This document shows, one piece after another, positions 47,081 to 64,000 of a stretch of DNA of 64,000 bases. The stretch lies in NCBI GenBank assembly GCA_003254925.1, contig QANZ01006119.1:10978-74977 (forward strand), given 5' to 3'. The stretch comes from Chamaecrista fasciculata. Its lineage: Eukaryota > Streptophyta > Magnoliopsida > Fabales > Fabaceae. The position numbers were made by a program, and so were the translations under genes. The notes below the pieces were generated by a model, which was not told the origin of the DNA, made no database searches, and worked only from the letters and a program-made list of their open reading frames with translations. Within the stretch, counting starts at the first letter, position 1; each line of letters begins with the position of its first letter.

Positions 47081-48046
47081 TTAAGGTTGAATAGGGTGCT
47101 TTGGAGCATCCCTCATGTCAACATCAAGTTGATTTTCCTGCACATTAGAATTCAATATCATATCATTACTTGGCATCACATTACTTGATACATTTACCAT
47201 GTTAATGTCAGGTGGCTCAAGAGGAAGACCCATGAAGCTGTTGGGCCTACTTTGACCTTCGCCAAGCCGAGAGGGAGACCCTTCTTCCTCCCTCCTATGG
47301 TGTGTTTGCTGAGATGGGTTATTATTGTGGATCTGGATAGCTTTGCCTTCTCTTTGCCCCATGCGCCCTCCACTGTTAATAGGTCTAGAAGATCTGCCTC
47401 CTCTATTTAGGCCACCCCTAGGAGGGTAAGAACTTATTAACGGAGTATGACTTGTAGTAGCTTCATCTAGACCAAAATCATCATGTAAATCACCTTCAGT
47501 AGCATTTGGGTTCACTTCTGGATTTTCATAATTCTCCTCATCATCTTCCTCATGATCACTAATATTTTGGTCTTCATCACTAACCTCCATGTCACTATTT
47601 AGCCCAGCAAGGGATAGGAATCTAGAATCCTTATTTGATTGATCTTTTGTCAACTTGCTGCCAGCTTTAAATTTTTCTTTATTATTATTTTTGGTGCTAT
47701 TCTCCTTCGCCTCATCTTTGTTATTAGTCACTTTTGGTTTCCTGGGCCTCCTATCCTTTTTAACTACCATCCAAGGCCCAAACTTGTCTTGCTCTTCATT
47801 AATCTTAGGATCCTGAACATTTTCCTGCATATTATCTTCAACTGCAGATCTTTTACAGTCTTCTATATAATAAACTTGTCTTGCTCTTCATTAATCTTAG
47901 GATCCTGAACATTTTCCTGCATAGAAATCTCCTCTACCATCTTTGATTTTTTTCTTCGATCTAGAAAGGATATCCACCTCTTCTTCCATATCTTCTTTGT
48001 CGTTCTTGGTTCTAACTTTAGACCGATCTTGAGAGGAATCAGTCAT
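47081..48046 (-). pseudogene. LINE ORF1 (gag-like), rearranged
   Basis: Starts MTDSSQDRSKVRTK at 48046. The usual DUF4283 domain and CCHC knuckle are missing. The later part has the conserved GPWMVV (residue 18 of the 47830 frame) followed by a Lys/Asn-rich and acidic tail. A 50-base direct repeat (47781-47830 and 47873-47922) separated by 42 bases shows a local duplication that breaks the frame. It ends 13 bases before ORF2. Confidence 0.75.
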
Positions 48047-48056
48047 TTCTTGGAGA

Positions 48057-49003
48057 AAAATTGTGTTCTTTTTCAAAAAATGAGAATGTTTTTTTCCTTA
48101 ACGTTCTTTGAAGCAATAAGCCAATTGTCCTTATTTTGCTATTGAGTTTTTATATAAGATGTTAATTTATTTTTGAAAGCTTTATATTCTCATGATTAAT
48201 TTTTAAAATGATAAATGAAATTTTGAAACTTATTAATTTGGAGAGAGATGCTAGAATTTTTTAATGTACATCTGTGTCTTCAAAGGTGCAAAAATTCTGG
48301 CTCGGTGTGGTGCTCTGTTCATAGGTTTTTTAAGGAGGTATTGAACTTTGATGAGCAAATAGACCGACTTTTTAATATATATATATATATATATATATTA
48401 GTTTTTATAGTTCTTATAAAATTACTATTTAATCTATGAATATTGGAAATGTACCTTTAAATTTTAATTTTTTTATAAATATTAATTATCTAGTTCCCTT
48501 AATTACATAAAACATTTCAAAGGATCAAATAATAGACATTTGTAAAATAATAAGGGAAAAAGTGTATTTTTTATATTCAAGTATTAAATCATAATTTTAA
48601 GGATAAAATTTTTTTTTTCTCGAGTTTCTTTGCTTCTACTTTTTTTTTAAAAAAAAAAAACTTAAAATTGCTCTCTTTAAGTTTTTAATCATACATGATA
48701 TATCAATTATCAGTTCATTAATTCCACTTAAAAAAATTACGCCAATAACTTTATTTGGAGATAATAAAAAATAACAAGTTAATATATAATTTTACAATTT
48801 ATCAGTTCATTATATATGAGTTTCACGTGATCACCATTTTATGACAATTTTATGTGCTTGGACTACATAAAAGACCTTGAATTCACCAGAATTGAACTTG
48901 GCTTGCATATTTTACAACATGTTAAGATCCAATTATTGAGTGAAACTTGTGGTCATAATCATCATGTCAAAGGATGTCCATATATATATATATATGCCTT
49001 TGT
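48057..49003. other. Gene-free AT-rich DNA
   Basis: (ta)n at 48377-48398 and 48980-48993. Repeat-like phrases (attgaaactta, ggatcaaataatag). No gene seen. Confidence 0.3.
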
Positions 49004-49570
49004 TTATGATCTTGATGATGAGAAACGCAGATTGAAGGAAGCATAAATTCCAACTGCTACATTACAACTAGTATTGTTGCACCTGCATATATTATTATTA
49101 AGCTTTTGCTTATCTTCTTCACTGAATCTATTTGCCATTCTTGTCACAACTTGAGAAGCAGAATTAGCCATATTTCTTATCCCAATCGCCATTCTTTACT
49201 CACTACTTTTTCCATTCATCATTTCCTTTTTCTCCTTCTCTGTTGTTTTATCAGCAACAACTTTGGTAGCCTCTTTCCTTTCTTCCTTTCTTTCCTTTGT
49301 TTCAACAGAATCTTCTTCCTTCTTCTGATAAGTTTTCCCATCATCTTCTTTCTTAGTCTCTAATTGGTCCTTTTGAGGCATTAATGATGTATCTGGTGAA
49401 GTTGAAGTCTCTTTAATTAGTCTCTTTCTTCTCATCACCCTTTTGCTTTTCATCATCTGTTGTAACTTTTTGGGTAATTTTCTCTTGGTCCTTTTGAGGT
49501 ACTTTGGATTCTAGTGTGACTTTTTTTGGGGCTGTTCAACTTTTTTCACATCAGATTCTCGTTGGCTCTC
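49004..49570 (-). pseudogene. Lys/Glu-rich protein with C-terminal membrane anchor, broken, unrecognised
   Basis: Read from an ATG at 49570: MESQRESDVKKVEQPQKK, then a frameshift, then a charged repetitive stretch in which QKDQ followed by Glu/Lys occurs at least twice (VPQKDQEKI and MPQKDQLETKK), then VETKERKEERKEATK and a stop. A further frame holds MANSASQVVTRMANRFSEED and, after more frameshifts, a hydrophobic stretch ending YASFNLR. It looks like a once-continuous gene for a charged, tail-anchored protein. I cannot name a family. Confidence 0.4.
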
Positions 49571-49751
49571 CATTGTTGATTTTTAGGGTTCTTGAGAAAC
49601 GCCACTTTCACTCTTTGTAATGCCTTTATCTGTTGTTTCAGTACCTAAGATATCAAAAAGTCTCACATTGGAGAATTAAGAAAAAATTAAATGATATATA
49701 AATGTGAGAGGATGTTATACTAAATTTTCTCAGGGCTAGTCTATAATATAA
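49571..49751. other. LTR-like leftover
   Basis: The phrase aaaagtctcacattggagaa followed by atataaatgtgagagg resembles the promoter part of plant LTRs. Too short to classify. Confidence 0.3.
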
Positions 49752-50140
49752 GGTTACGTTTGGATTAAATGTAGTGTAAAGGAGGAGTTATAGGAGAGGG
49801 TTCTTTTATTTGTAAAAGAGAGATAAAAGAGTTGTATGATAAAGGAGTTTTTTAGTAAATAATATTTTTGAAAATGAGAAATAAAAGTGAAATTATGATG
49901 TGAAATTATTTTAAATAGTATGTAATGACTGTGGTTGGTTGAAATAATTGTATTGGTATTTTAAAGTTATATAAGGGTAAAAATGGTAAAGATATTGGAG
50001 GATAATGAGATGTTATTTTGGTGTTTGTTTTGACTTTATTGTAATACTATGATAAATGATTTGTCTCGAAATTTGTATTAAAGGAGAATTTATTAACGAG
50101 GTTGGGCTAGCAATATGATAAAGGAGATTGGAGGTGTGAG
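49752..50140. mobile_element. PIF/Harbinger-type terminus
   Basis: Starts ggttacgtttggattaaatg after TAA (49749-49751). The stretch 50020-50140 (gtctcgaaatttgtattaaa, ggagattggaggtgtgaggg) matches the inverted right end of the 33-43 kb element. No coding region. Confidence 0.65.
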
Positions 50141-51800
50141 GGAGGGACCAAACTGTAATTTTCGGGTACTAAATTGTAAATTTTGAGGGACTACATTATA
50201 ATATTTGTCCTCTTTACTATCTTTTAAGTTTATTTTTAAATTTTTATACTACAAAAAATATTACCCATATATATACTAGAGGAGAGACCAAAATATTTAT
50301 TTTCTGTGGTATGAATTATGTATTTTTTTGAATTTTATTCGTTGTTGCACTACCAAAAATATTACTCATATATATATATACTGGATGAGAAATCAACATG
50401 TATATTTTTTTTTTGTATGAATTATATATTTTTTCTCATTACTAGTGTTGCATTTTGTTTTCAATATTGTACATTACAAAAAATATTATCCATACACATA
50501 TTGGAGGAGTGACCAAATTATAGAGTTTTGGAAATTTCTAATTATATATATATATATTCCTATTTTATTTTTTTTTTAATATTTTTTCACCAAAAAAAAT
50601 ATTATTCATATATATATATTAGAGGAGGGACTAACTATAAATTTTTGGGAATGAATTATATATTTTTTCCCATAACTATCTTTTAATTTTATTTTTAAAA
50701 TTTTATATACAAAAACCATTACTCATATATNAGAGGTATAAATGTGGGACAAAAATGTAATTTTCGAGTACTGAATTGTAAATTTTTGAGGACTAGATTA
50801 TATATTTTTCTTGTTTACTGTGTTTTAATTATTTTAAAATTTTGATACTACAAAAAATATTACCCATGTATATAATAATAGAGGAGGGACCAAAATGTAT
50901 ATTTTTTGAGGTATGAATTATGTATTTTTCTAAATTTTGCTCTTCAGTAGTTGTAGAACCAAAAATATTAGCCATATATATACTGAATGATGGACTGATA
51001 TGTATATTTTTTATATGAATTATACAATTTTTTCTCAATAGTGTATAGTACAAAAAATATTATCTATACATATACGGGAAGAGTGACCAAACTGTAAAGT
51101 TTTGGAATTCGAAAATTATAATTTTTTTCTTATATTGATTTTTTTTTTCACCACAAAAAAAAATTACTCATATGTGTTGGAGTAGGGACCAAACTGTAAT
51201 TAAATTTTCACACCACCAAAAATATATTTTTTTCTCATTAATGTTTCTGAAATATGCTTATGAATTTTCACACTACCAAAAATATTACCCTGGAATAATT
51301 ATATTAGTGCGGGAGGGACCATAATATATATTTTTGGGATCTGATTACACTAAAAAAATATTATTAAAGTTGGACTGATCTGTAATTTTTGTTGCCGAAT
51401 GAGACAACAAAAAATATTACCCATATACTCAAAACAGAAGACGCTAAATTGTAACAATCAACACAAAATATTATTAAAGTTTTGGGAATTGAATTATATT
51501 TTTTTTTTCTATTTTGAATTTTGTTTTTATATTTTCACACTTCAAAAAATATTACTTATATATATATATTGGAGNACCACAAAAAATATTACTCATATAT
51601 ATACTGGAGGAGGGACCAAATTGTAAATTTTTGGGGAATGAATTATATATTTTTCCCCATTACTGTTTTTGAATTATGTTTATAAATTTTTACACCACAA
51701 AAAATATTACCCATATATATATTGCAGGAGGGACCAAAATGTAAATGACATGGACTGAATTATTTTATTTTAAATTTTGACGTTAAAAAATATTATTAAT
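50141..51800. repeat. Degenerate tandem array, ~110-bp units derived from Harbinger subterminal DNA
   Basis: About 17 units, each with the core acaaaaaatattacccatat, a following ta-rich stretch, then ggaggagggaccaaa, tgtaaatttttggg and atgaattatatatttttt. Cores sit near 50254, 50350, 50474, 50588, 50708, 50849, 50957, 51050, 51152, 51275, 51350, 51410, 51465, 51540, 51578, 51698 and 51786. Spacing is 93-141 bases in most of the array and shorter after 51275. The single Ns at 50731 and 51575 fall inside units and may hide collapsed copies. Confidence 0.85.
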
Positions 51801-51889
51801 ATAATTGAAAAAATAGAGGAAGGAATAACAATATATAAAAAATTATATATTTTGATGACTTAAGTGTTGACTTATTGAGTTGGTATAAT

Positions 51890-52870
51890 TTTAATTCTTA
51901 GAGTGATTTACCTCGATTGACAGATCTTGATCGATCATAGAGATAAGGTAGGCATAATTCTTCCTTCTACCTCTTAAATAATACTATTCCCTATTGCTTC
52001 TCTTTATTTTCCTTTGGTCTCTTTCATGAAGGAGAGAAAGAGAAGAGTTATATGAAGAAGAATGGAGGCGCGAGAGTGGGATCCAATGACCAGAGTGATG
52101 CGTGAGGTTAAAAGAATGCACAAGTGAGAATGAGATTTATGAGAAAGGAAAGGGTTTTGAGGTGAAAATATCAAAAAGTCCTCTAAAAGATATTCTTTTT
52201 CCAAACATGTCCCTAGCTGAATGCCTAGTCTCAATTTTCCTCTTACCTTTGTGATGAACCTGGTTCTGGCCGGGGGTCATTACCTAGTTCGGTGAGGCAA
52301 CTCTGGGTCGGAAGTCGCCTGTAAGTCAATGAATGCACAGGGGTGGCCCTGCGATTCACCTCCGATGCTTAAGTTAGTAAAGGGTTGTGAGCTCAATAAT
52401 CTCAATTGATTGGATAGAGAGCGTACCTTTTTCCAGTGTGAAGGGTTAACCTTTTATACTAGCTGAGGGTGATTTGGCGTGATCTCACCATAAATGCCTG
52501 GATGCTTGATTGTGATCCTTGGCTCTCACGTAATTTCCTTTTCTGTGAAAGGTGCCTTGATGGCTAAGGCGTTATCAAGGGGAAGGATCTCTGAGTGATT
52601 TGCCTTGATTGACAGCGGATCTTGATCGATCCATAATTGGCTCCTGATTGATTCAGGGAATGTTTCCTTATTTGTTGGTTCGTGGGCGCCCACACCCTTC
52701 GTGATTGTGGGCGACCACATCTGATGGCGAGATACAGGGCGTTCATACCTATCTGATCCATCTGGTGGGTTTGTAGCCTGTTGGATCAAGGGCATGCTCT
52801 GCCACTTGGGCCTCCTAATTATTGGGCCTATTATCACTTTGTATCGTGTGGGCTCATGATATAGAAAAAA
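51890..52870. mobile_element. LTR-retrotransposon (probably gypsy LTR) remnants
   Basis: The phrase gattgacag...gatcttgatcgatc occurs at 51914-51940 and 52607-52635, so parts of one repeat are present twice. The 52250-52420 stretch (ggtgaggcaactctgggtcg, attcacctccgatgctt) resembles gypsy LTR sequence of plants. The open frame at 52526-52837 is not recognised as a protein. Boundaries unknown. Confidence 0.4.
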
Positions 52871-53219
52871 AAAATATGATGAGTGGTGGGCTTGAGTATT
52901 TAGATGGACTTGATATGGAGAGGGTTTTTCTCTTTTTCTATTTTCTTTTTCTTTACTTTTTTTTTTTAATTTTTTTCTTTACAAAAGATCCTAATGTTTT
53001 GATTATTATTAATGTTATTTTATCGAACAAAATACGGTGTTTACAATTAACCTAAAACTAGTTTAAAAATTTATCTTAAATTTCTAGAAACCACTTATTC
53101 TATCTCTGAACCCGAAAAACTAAATTTTAAAATTCAAGGATCTCACATCTTCAATTTTGTGTAAAACATCCCCTCTCTCTTGTTTTATTTATGTGAATTT
53201 GGGAGGATTAACATCAAAC

Positions 53220-53520
53220 ATTCAATGCTTAAAGGAATGAGGAAGCTGCTGGAGATTGCTAAGGATCATAAAAGATATGAAGCCAATCTTATTTGTCAAA
53301 AGGGACTCGTGACTAGAGGCAAAATCCTAAAGCTGATATAGATATTATCAAGCAAGACATCCTTTACATGATGAATGAAGGGAAGAATAATTGGAAATTT
53401 TCTTCGAGGTGCCACAATATGAACATCCAAGACCTATGGCCTTGGATAGCAGACTACATTCAGGAGACTTGCTGTTTTCGCTGGACTACTCCCCCAAACT
53501 ACTTTTTTGTTTTGTAAACA
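53220..53520 (+). other. Unrecognised possibly coding stretch
   Basis: With one frame change it reads MRKLLEIAKDHKRYEANLIC and later a tryptophan-rich end (NIQDLWPWIADYI). Composition differs from the AT-rich flank. It may be a transposon or gene fragment; no family assigned. Confidence 0.25.
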
Positions 53521-53529
53521 ACTTCAACC

Positions 53530-54140
53530 AATAATCATCCTTCTTTTGTTATTTCTCCTAGGACTTAACTTTTTAATGTATTTCACCTTGTCACGAATCT
53601 TTGAAATAACATTATCAACATTTTTCATACCAGCTTGCACAACCAAATTCAGAATATGACAAGAACACCAGAAATTTTTTAGCAATAACAGCCCTCATTT
53701 TTAAATAGGTAGCCATCACATCATTGCAGGCAGCATTATCCAATGTAATACTACCTACTTTATGATCAATTCTCCATTCAGCCAAAGACAATGCTACCTC
53801 ATCAGCAAGAGAAATTTCAGTAAATGGAAGTGAAATAGGCAAATAGCTTTAAAACTGGTAATTTTTTTTTTACATTTTCCAATCACCATCAATCCAATGG
53901 GCTGTTATACACATATATTCATCAGAAGTATGCTCAACTCTCCAATTATCAGAAGCTAAGGCAATCTTGCCAATTTCTTTTGATAGCTCCTCCATCACAA
54001 ACCCTTTTTTCAGTTGCACAATGAGTCATATTATCCCTCTTAATTGTATGTCGACTCAATGGCTTACTTTCTAGTGTTAACCCTTGAATCATTTTCTTAA
54101 AATAACTCAACAATACTAAAAGGCAACTTTGCAAAAACAA
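53530..54140 (-). pseudogene. hAT transposase (RICESLEEPER-like) relic
   Basis: Minus-strand frames give KIALASDNWRVEHTSDEYMC, ITAHWIDGDWKM, then LPFTEISLADEVALSLAEW, KVGSITLDNAACNDVM, and a frameshifted LNLVVQAGMKNVDNVISKI. The order (DNW, THW-type, LDNA.ND, NL.VQ.G) is that of plant domesticated-type hAT transposases. At least three frameshifts break it. Confidence 0.75.
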
Positions 54141-54313
54141 TAAAATCAGCTATATCTCTTCGACCCGTTATTAAACGAGATTTTTTAAATTCGGGCTCCT
54201 TTTTTTGGGCTTTTATTTTAAGAATTTTTTTTCGGATCGAGTTGATTGGGTCGGGCGAGCTTTCAAGCTCGTGATCAGGTCTAATCCTAATGGTTGCTTC
54301 ATTGTAAATCTTT

Positions 54314-55885
54314 GGGTAAATTACATTTTTTGGTACCATGTGGTTTGGTCACATTTCACTTTAGTACCCCTGTGGTTTAAAAAGTGACATTATGATACCT
54401 TGTTGTATTCTTCGTTAACACTTTGGTACTATGAGTTTTAAATCCGTCAGAAAATTAACAAAACTTAGCACTTTTGGGGTTATTTCGTAGTTTTAACTAA
54501 CTTTGGGGGATAAAGAGGTTGAAATTACTTAAACACATATAAATATTTAAATATATTCAAAACAATCCTTAAAAGCACACAATTCTAGAAATATAATTTC
54601 TTGACAAAATTTATTTTGTTAGATTTGTTGCGATGAATAGGTTTTAAATATGCAATTTATTTTTGGACACTATATCTCTATCAATTATTATTTCTTACTC
54701 GAAAGTGTTATATTACAGTATCATAATAAGAAGTCATGTGAAAATTTTAACTCTATTCGCTCTCAAATTTTTACCAGAAACTTATAAAACTATGTAGATC
54801 TCAAACTAACAATTAGAATTTCAAACAATCGGGTTTGCTAATTTTTAAAAGGCCAAAGTTCTATTTTGGTCCCTCAAGTTTTTTCGTTCCTTTTTTATCC
54901 CTCGAGTTTTCAAAGAATTCCACAGTTAATCCCAATTATTTTCCATCCATTTTTTCCGTTAAAAAATAGGGAAAAACTAATTTCCATCTTCCAAAAGTTT
55001 CATTTTTTTTTTGCATTAACATCTTTTTTCTTATATAATAGGATCAAAATGTAAGAAAAAATAAATAAATTAGAGTTTTGATTTTTCCCAAAAGCAAAAC
55101 ACAATCCTCCTTCTTCTAACAGAGTCCTCCTTGTTCTTCGCCTTCGTCACTGGCGACTTCCGACACCGACAAGAAACCACCGATAATGAAGAAATCGAGG
55201 CCATCGACGAGGATAGAGGGGTTGTCTCGAGCCCTGCAGGCGCATCTGGTGAACCTTCTCCTGACGAGGACCCAATTGGCATTCCAAATCTAGGGTTGTC
55301 GTGTCTAGCGGTGTGCTTCACGGATAACGTGAAGGCTAACGACGGGAAGGTGGCGATGCCGCGAGGGCTGTGGCGAAGAAGAAGATTTATGAGTTGAAAC
55401 GTGATAGCATTGCAATTCATGAGCCCAATTGCAAGAATCAAGACAAGATGTCATTCTCTAATAAACACATCTTGAAAGAATGGAGCAACCTTTCTATTTC
55501 CCAATACTATATATCAAGTTTCTACAAACACAAATGTGCTGCCCGTTCTTTCATTTTGGTGTTTTGGGGAGAAAGAGAAATCATCAAAGAAAGAAGGAAA
55601 AAAAAAAAAAAAAAAAGAGGCTCGTCATTTTTTTTTTTTTTATTTTGAACAAAATCAATTTAAACTCTAATTGTTTTTTTTCTTACACTTGGGTCCTAAA
55701 GTTGGTTAAAATTACAAAATAACCCCAAAAATGTCAAGTTCTGTTAGTTTTTTAACAAAATTAAAGCTCAAGATACCAAAGTGTTAAAGGAGAATACTAT
55801 AAGATACCACAATGTCTCTTTTTAAACCACAGGGTACCAAAGTGGAATATAACCAAATCACAAGGTACCAAAGTGTTATTTACCC
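54314..55885. mobile_element. Foldback (Pack-type) element with GC-rich cargo
   Basis: The left arm gggtaaattacattttttgg ... ccatgtggtttggtcac is inverted at the right end (ggtaccaaagtg ... ttatttaccc, to 55885). A second inner inverted pair (ttatataataggatcaaaat against tcttacacttgggtcct) relates it to the 1-1630 element. The interior 55100-55440 is much richer in G and C than its surroundings and has an open frame at 55131-55397 (VTGDFRHRQE, AGASGEPSPDEDPIG) that I do not recognise. It may be a captured host gene piece. Confidence 0.7.
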
Positions 55886-56554
55886 TAAAAATAATCATGA
55901 TCAAAACAATATCAACAATAAATACAGATATTTCTCCCATTGAAAATTCAAACATGAATTTATTACATTATAAAAGACTTACCCATTGTCCTAAAGTCAA
56001 CCCCCATTGGTCGAAGTATCCCTTTACACTTAGTGGAACACCCAAATCCTTTGCAAGGCTCTTACTGTAGCATTCTCTTGAATCAGACTTCCACACATAT
56101 GAAAAATGATAAGGCACACTTAACAATTTCGAGCTCATAAATTAATCAAGTAAGGTGGCCTCAAGATATAATCCATGTTTTTCTTCACGCCATAACTCTA
56201 AGAAACTTGCAAGTTCACTGTTCAATATTTAGAATTAAAACACAACAGACTAAAGAAATCAGTACAAGACTATAAGTCATTGAACATTTGTGTTTAGCAT
56301 GATTCTTCCAAAAAAAAAATTTGGGGCCAATAAATGCACACAATTGGGAAGAAAGGATGCATAATAAGAAACCTTATGATATTTCCAATCTGTCTCCCAA
56401 ATCTGCCTGTGATCAAAATAATTAAACTCCAAGGCCATCTGGTTTCAGACGCTAGATAGATAGATAAATATATATACACAAAGAAATCACGGAATCTGTA
56501 GACACAGACATCACCACAGTTTCCAAAGTACAAACCCCAATGGCAACTTTACTT
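55886..56554. other. 3' flank of the MAP kinase gene
   Basis: Presumed 3' UTR (minus strand) and intergenic DNA. No other gene recognised. Confidence 0.4.

Positions 56555-64000
<7,446 letters not shown>

Larger units (their letters stand above)
43830..48046 (-). mobile_element. L1-type LINE retrotransposon, decayed
   Basis: Minus-strand order: ORF1 (48046-47081), then ORF2 with endonuclease, reverse transcriptase, a zinc-binding RVT domain and RNase H remnants down to about 43900. Several frameshifts and stops break both frames. A poly(A) tail and target duplication are not clear. The position beside the Harbinger right end may reflect insertion into its flank. Confidence 0.85.

Noticed and set aside
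52526..52837. 103-residue open frame
   Set aside because: Lies in LTR-like sequence that is partly repeated nearby; no family marks, so not called as a gene.
55131..55397. 88-residue open frame in GC-rich cargo
   Set aside because: No recognisable domain and overlaps an equally long minus-strand frame. Kept only as possible cargo of the foldback element.

Overview
This window is plant nuclear DNA, most likely from a dicot. It is AT-rich, its genes have many GT-AG introns, and it carries transposon classes typical of plants: CACTA, hAT, Mutator-like, PIF/Harbinger, L1-type LINE, a tRNA-derived SINE and LTR fragments. Two host genes are complete: a WAT1-related (UMAMIT) transporter on the minus strand at 7887-11441 and a bHLH-MYC_N (RSS3/LHW-like) nuclear factor on the plus strand at 28236-30621. 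A third, a group A MAP kinase of the MPK6 type, runs off the right edge on the minus strand (56555 to beyond 64000). Their exon structures were rebuilt by hand from splice sites and family resemblance. The species cannot be named from the sequence.

Layout. 1-7.9 kb: nested non-autonomous transposons and a dispersed repeat family, with an exon-1 relic of a WAT1 gene near 4.0 kb. 7.9-18.2 kb: the intact WAT1 gene and a degraded segmental copy whose exons 1, 2, 4 and most of 5 are gone, partly replaced by transposons. 18.2-28.1 kb: a decayed CACTA element with TNP2 remnants, a well-delimited hAT MITE with an 8-bp target duplication, foldback elements and low-complexity DNA. 28.2-30.6 kb: the bHLH-MYC_N gene. 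33.3-43.4 kb: a large PIF/Harbinger-type element with Myb/SANT ORF1 genes, a transposase tail, a GRF zinc-finger gene with an in-frame stop, three consecutive exons of a captured PP2C phosphatase, LTR fragments and an assembly gap. 43.8-48.05 kb: a decayed LINE. 49.7-51.8 kb: a second Harbinger-type end followed by about 17 degenerate tandem units of what appears to be Harbinger subterminal sequence. 52-56 kb: LTR and hAT relics and a foldback element with GC-rich interior cargo. 56.5-64 kb: the MPK6-type kinase, whose intron 2 (3.4 kb) holds several transposons.

The three host genes are unrelated in function and no operon-like logic applies. I found no CRISPR array, bacterial-type system, rRNA or convincing functional tRNA. 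The most interesting signals are structural: gene capture inside the Harbinger element, a satellite-like array that seems to derive from a transposon terminus, a transposon with an empty paralogous site inside the same window, a WAT1 array in several stages of decay, a GC-AG intron, and assembly joins (single Ns) that may splice two haplotypes together.
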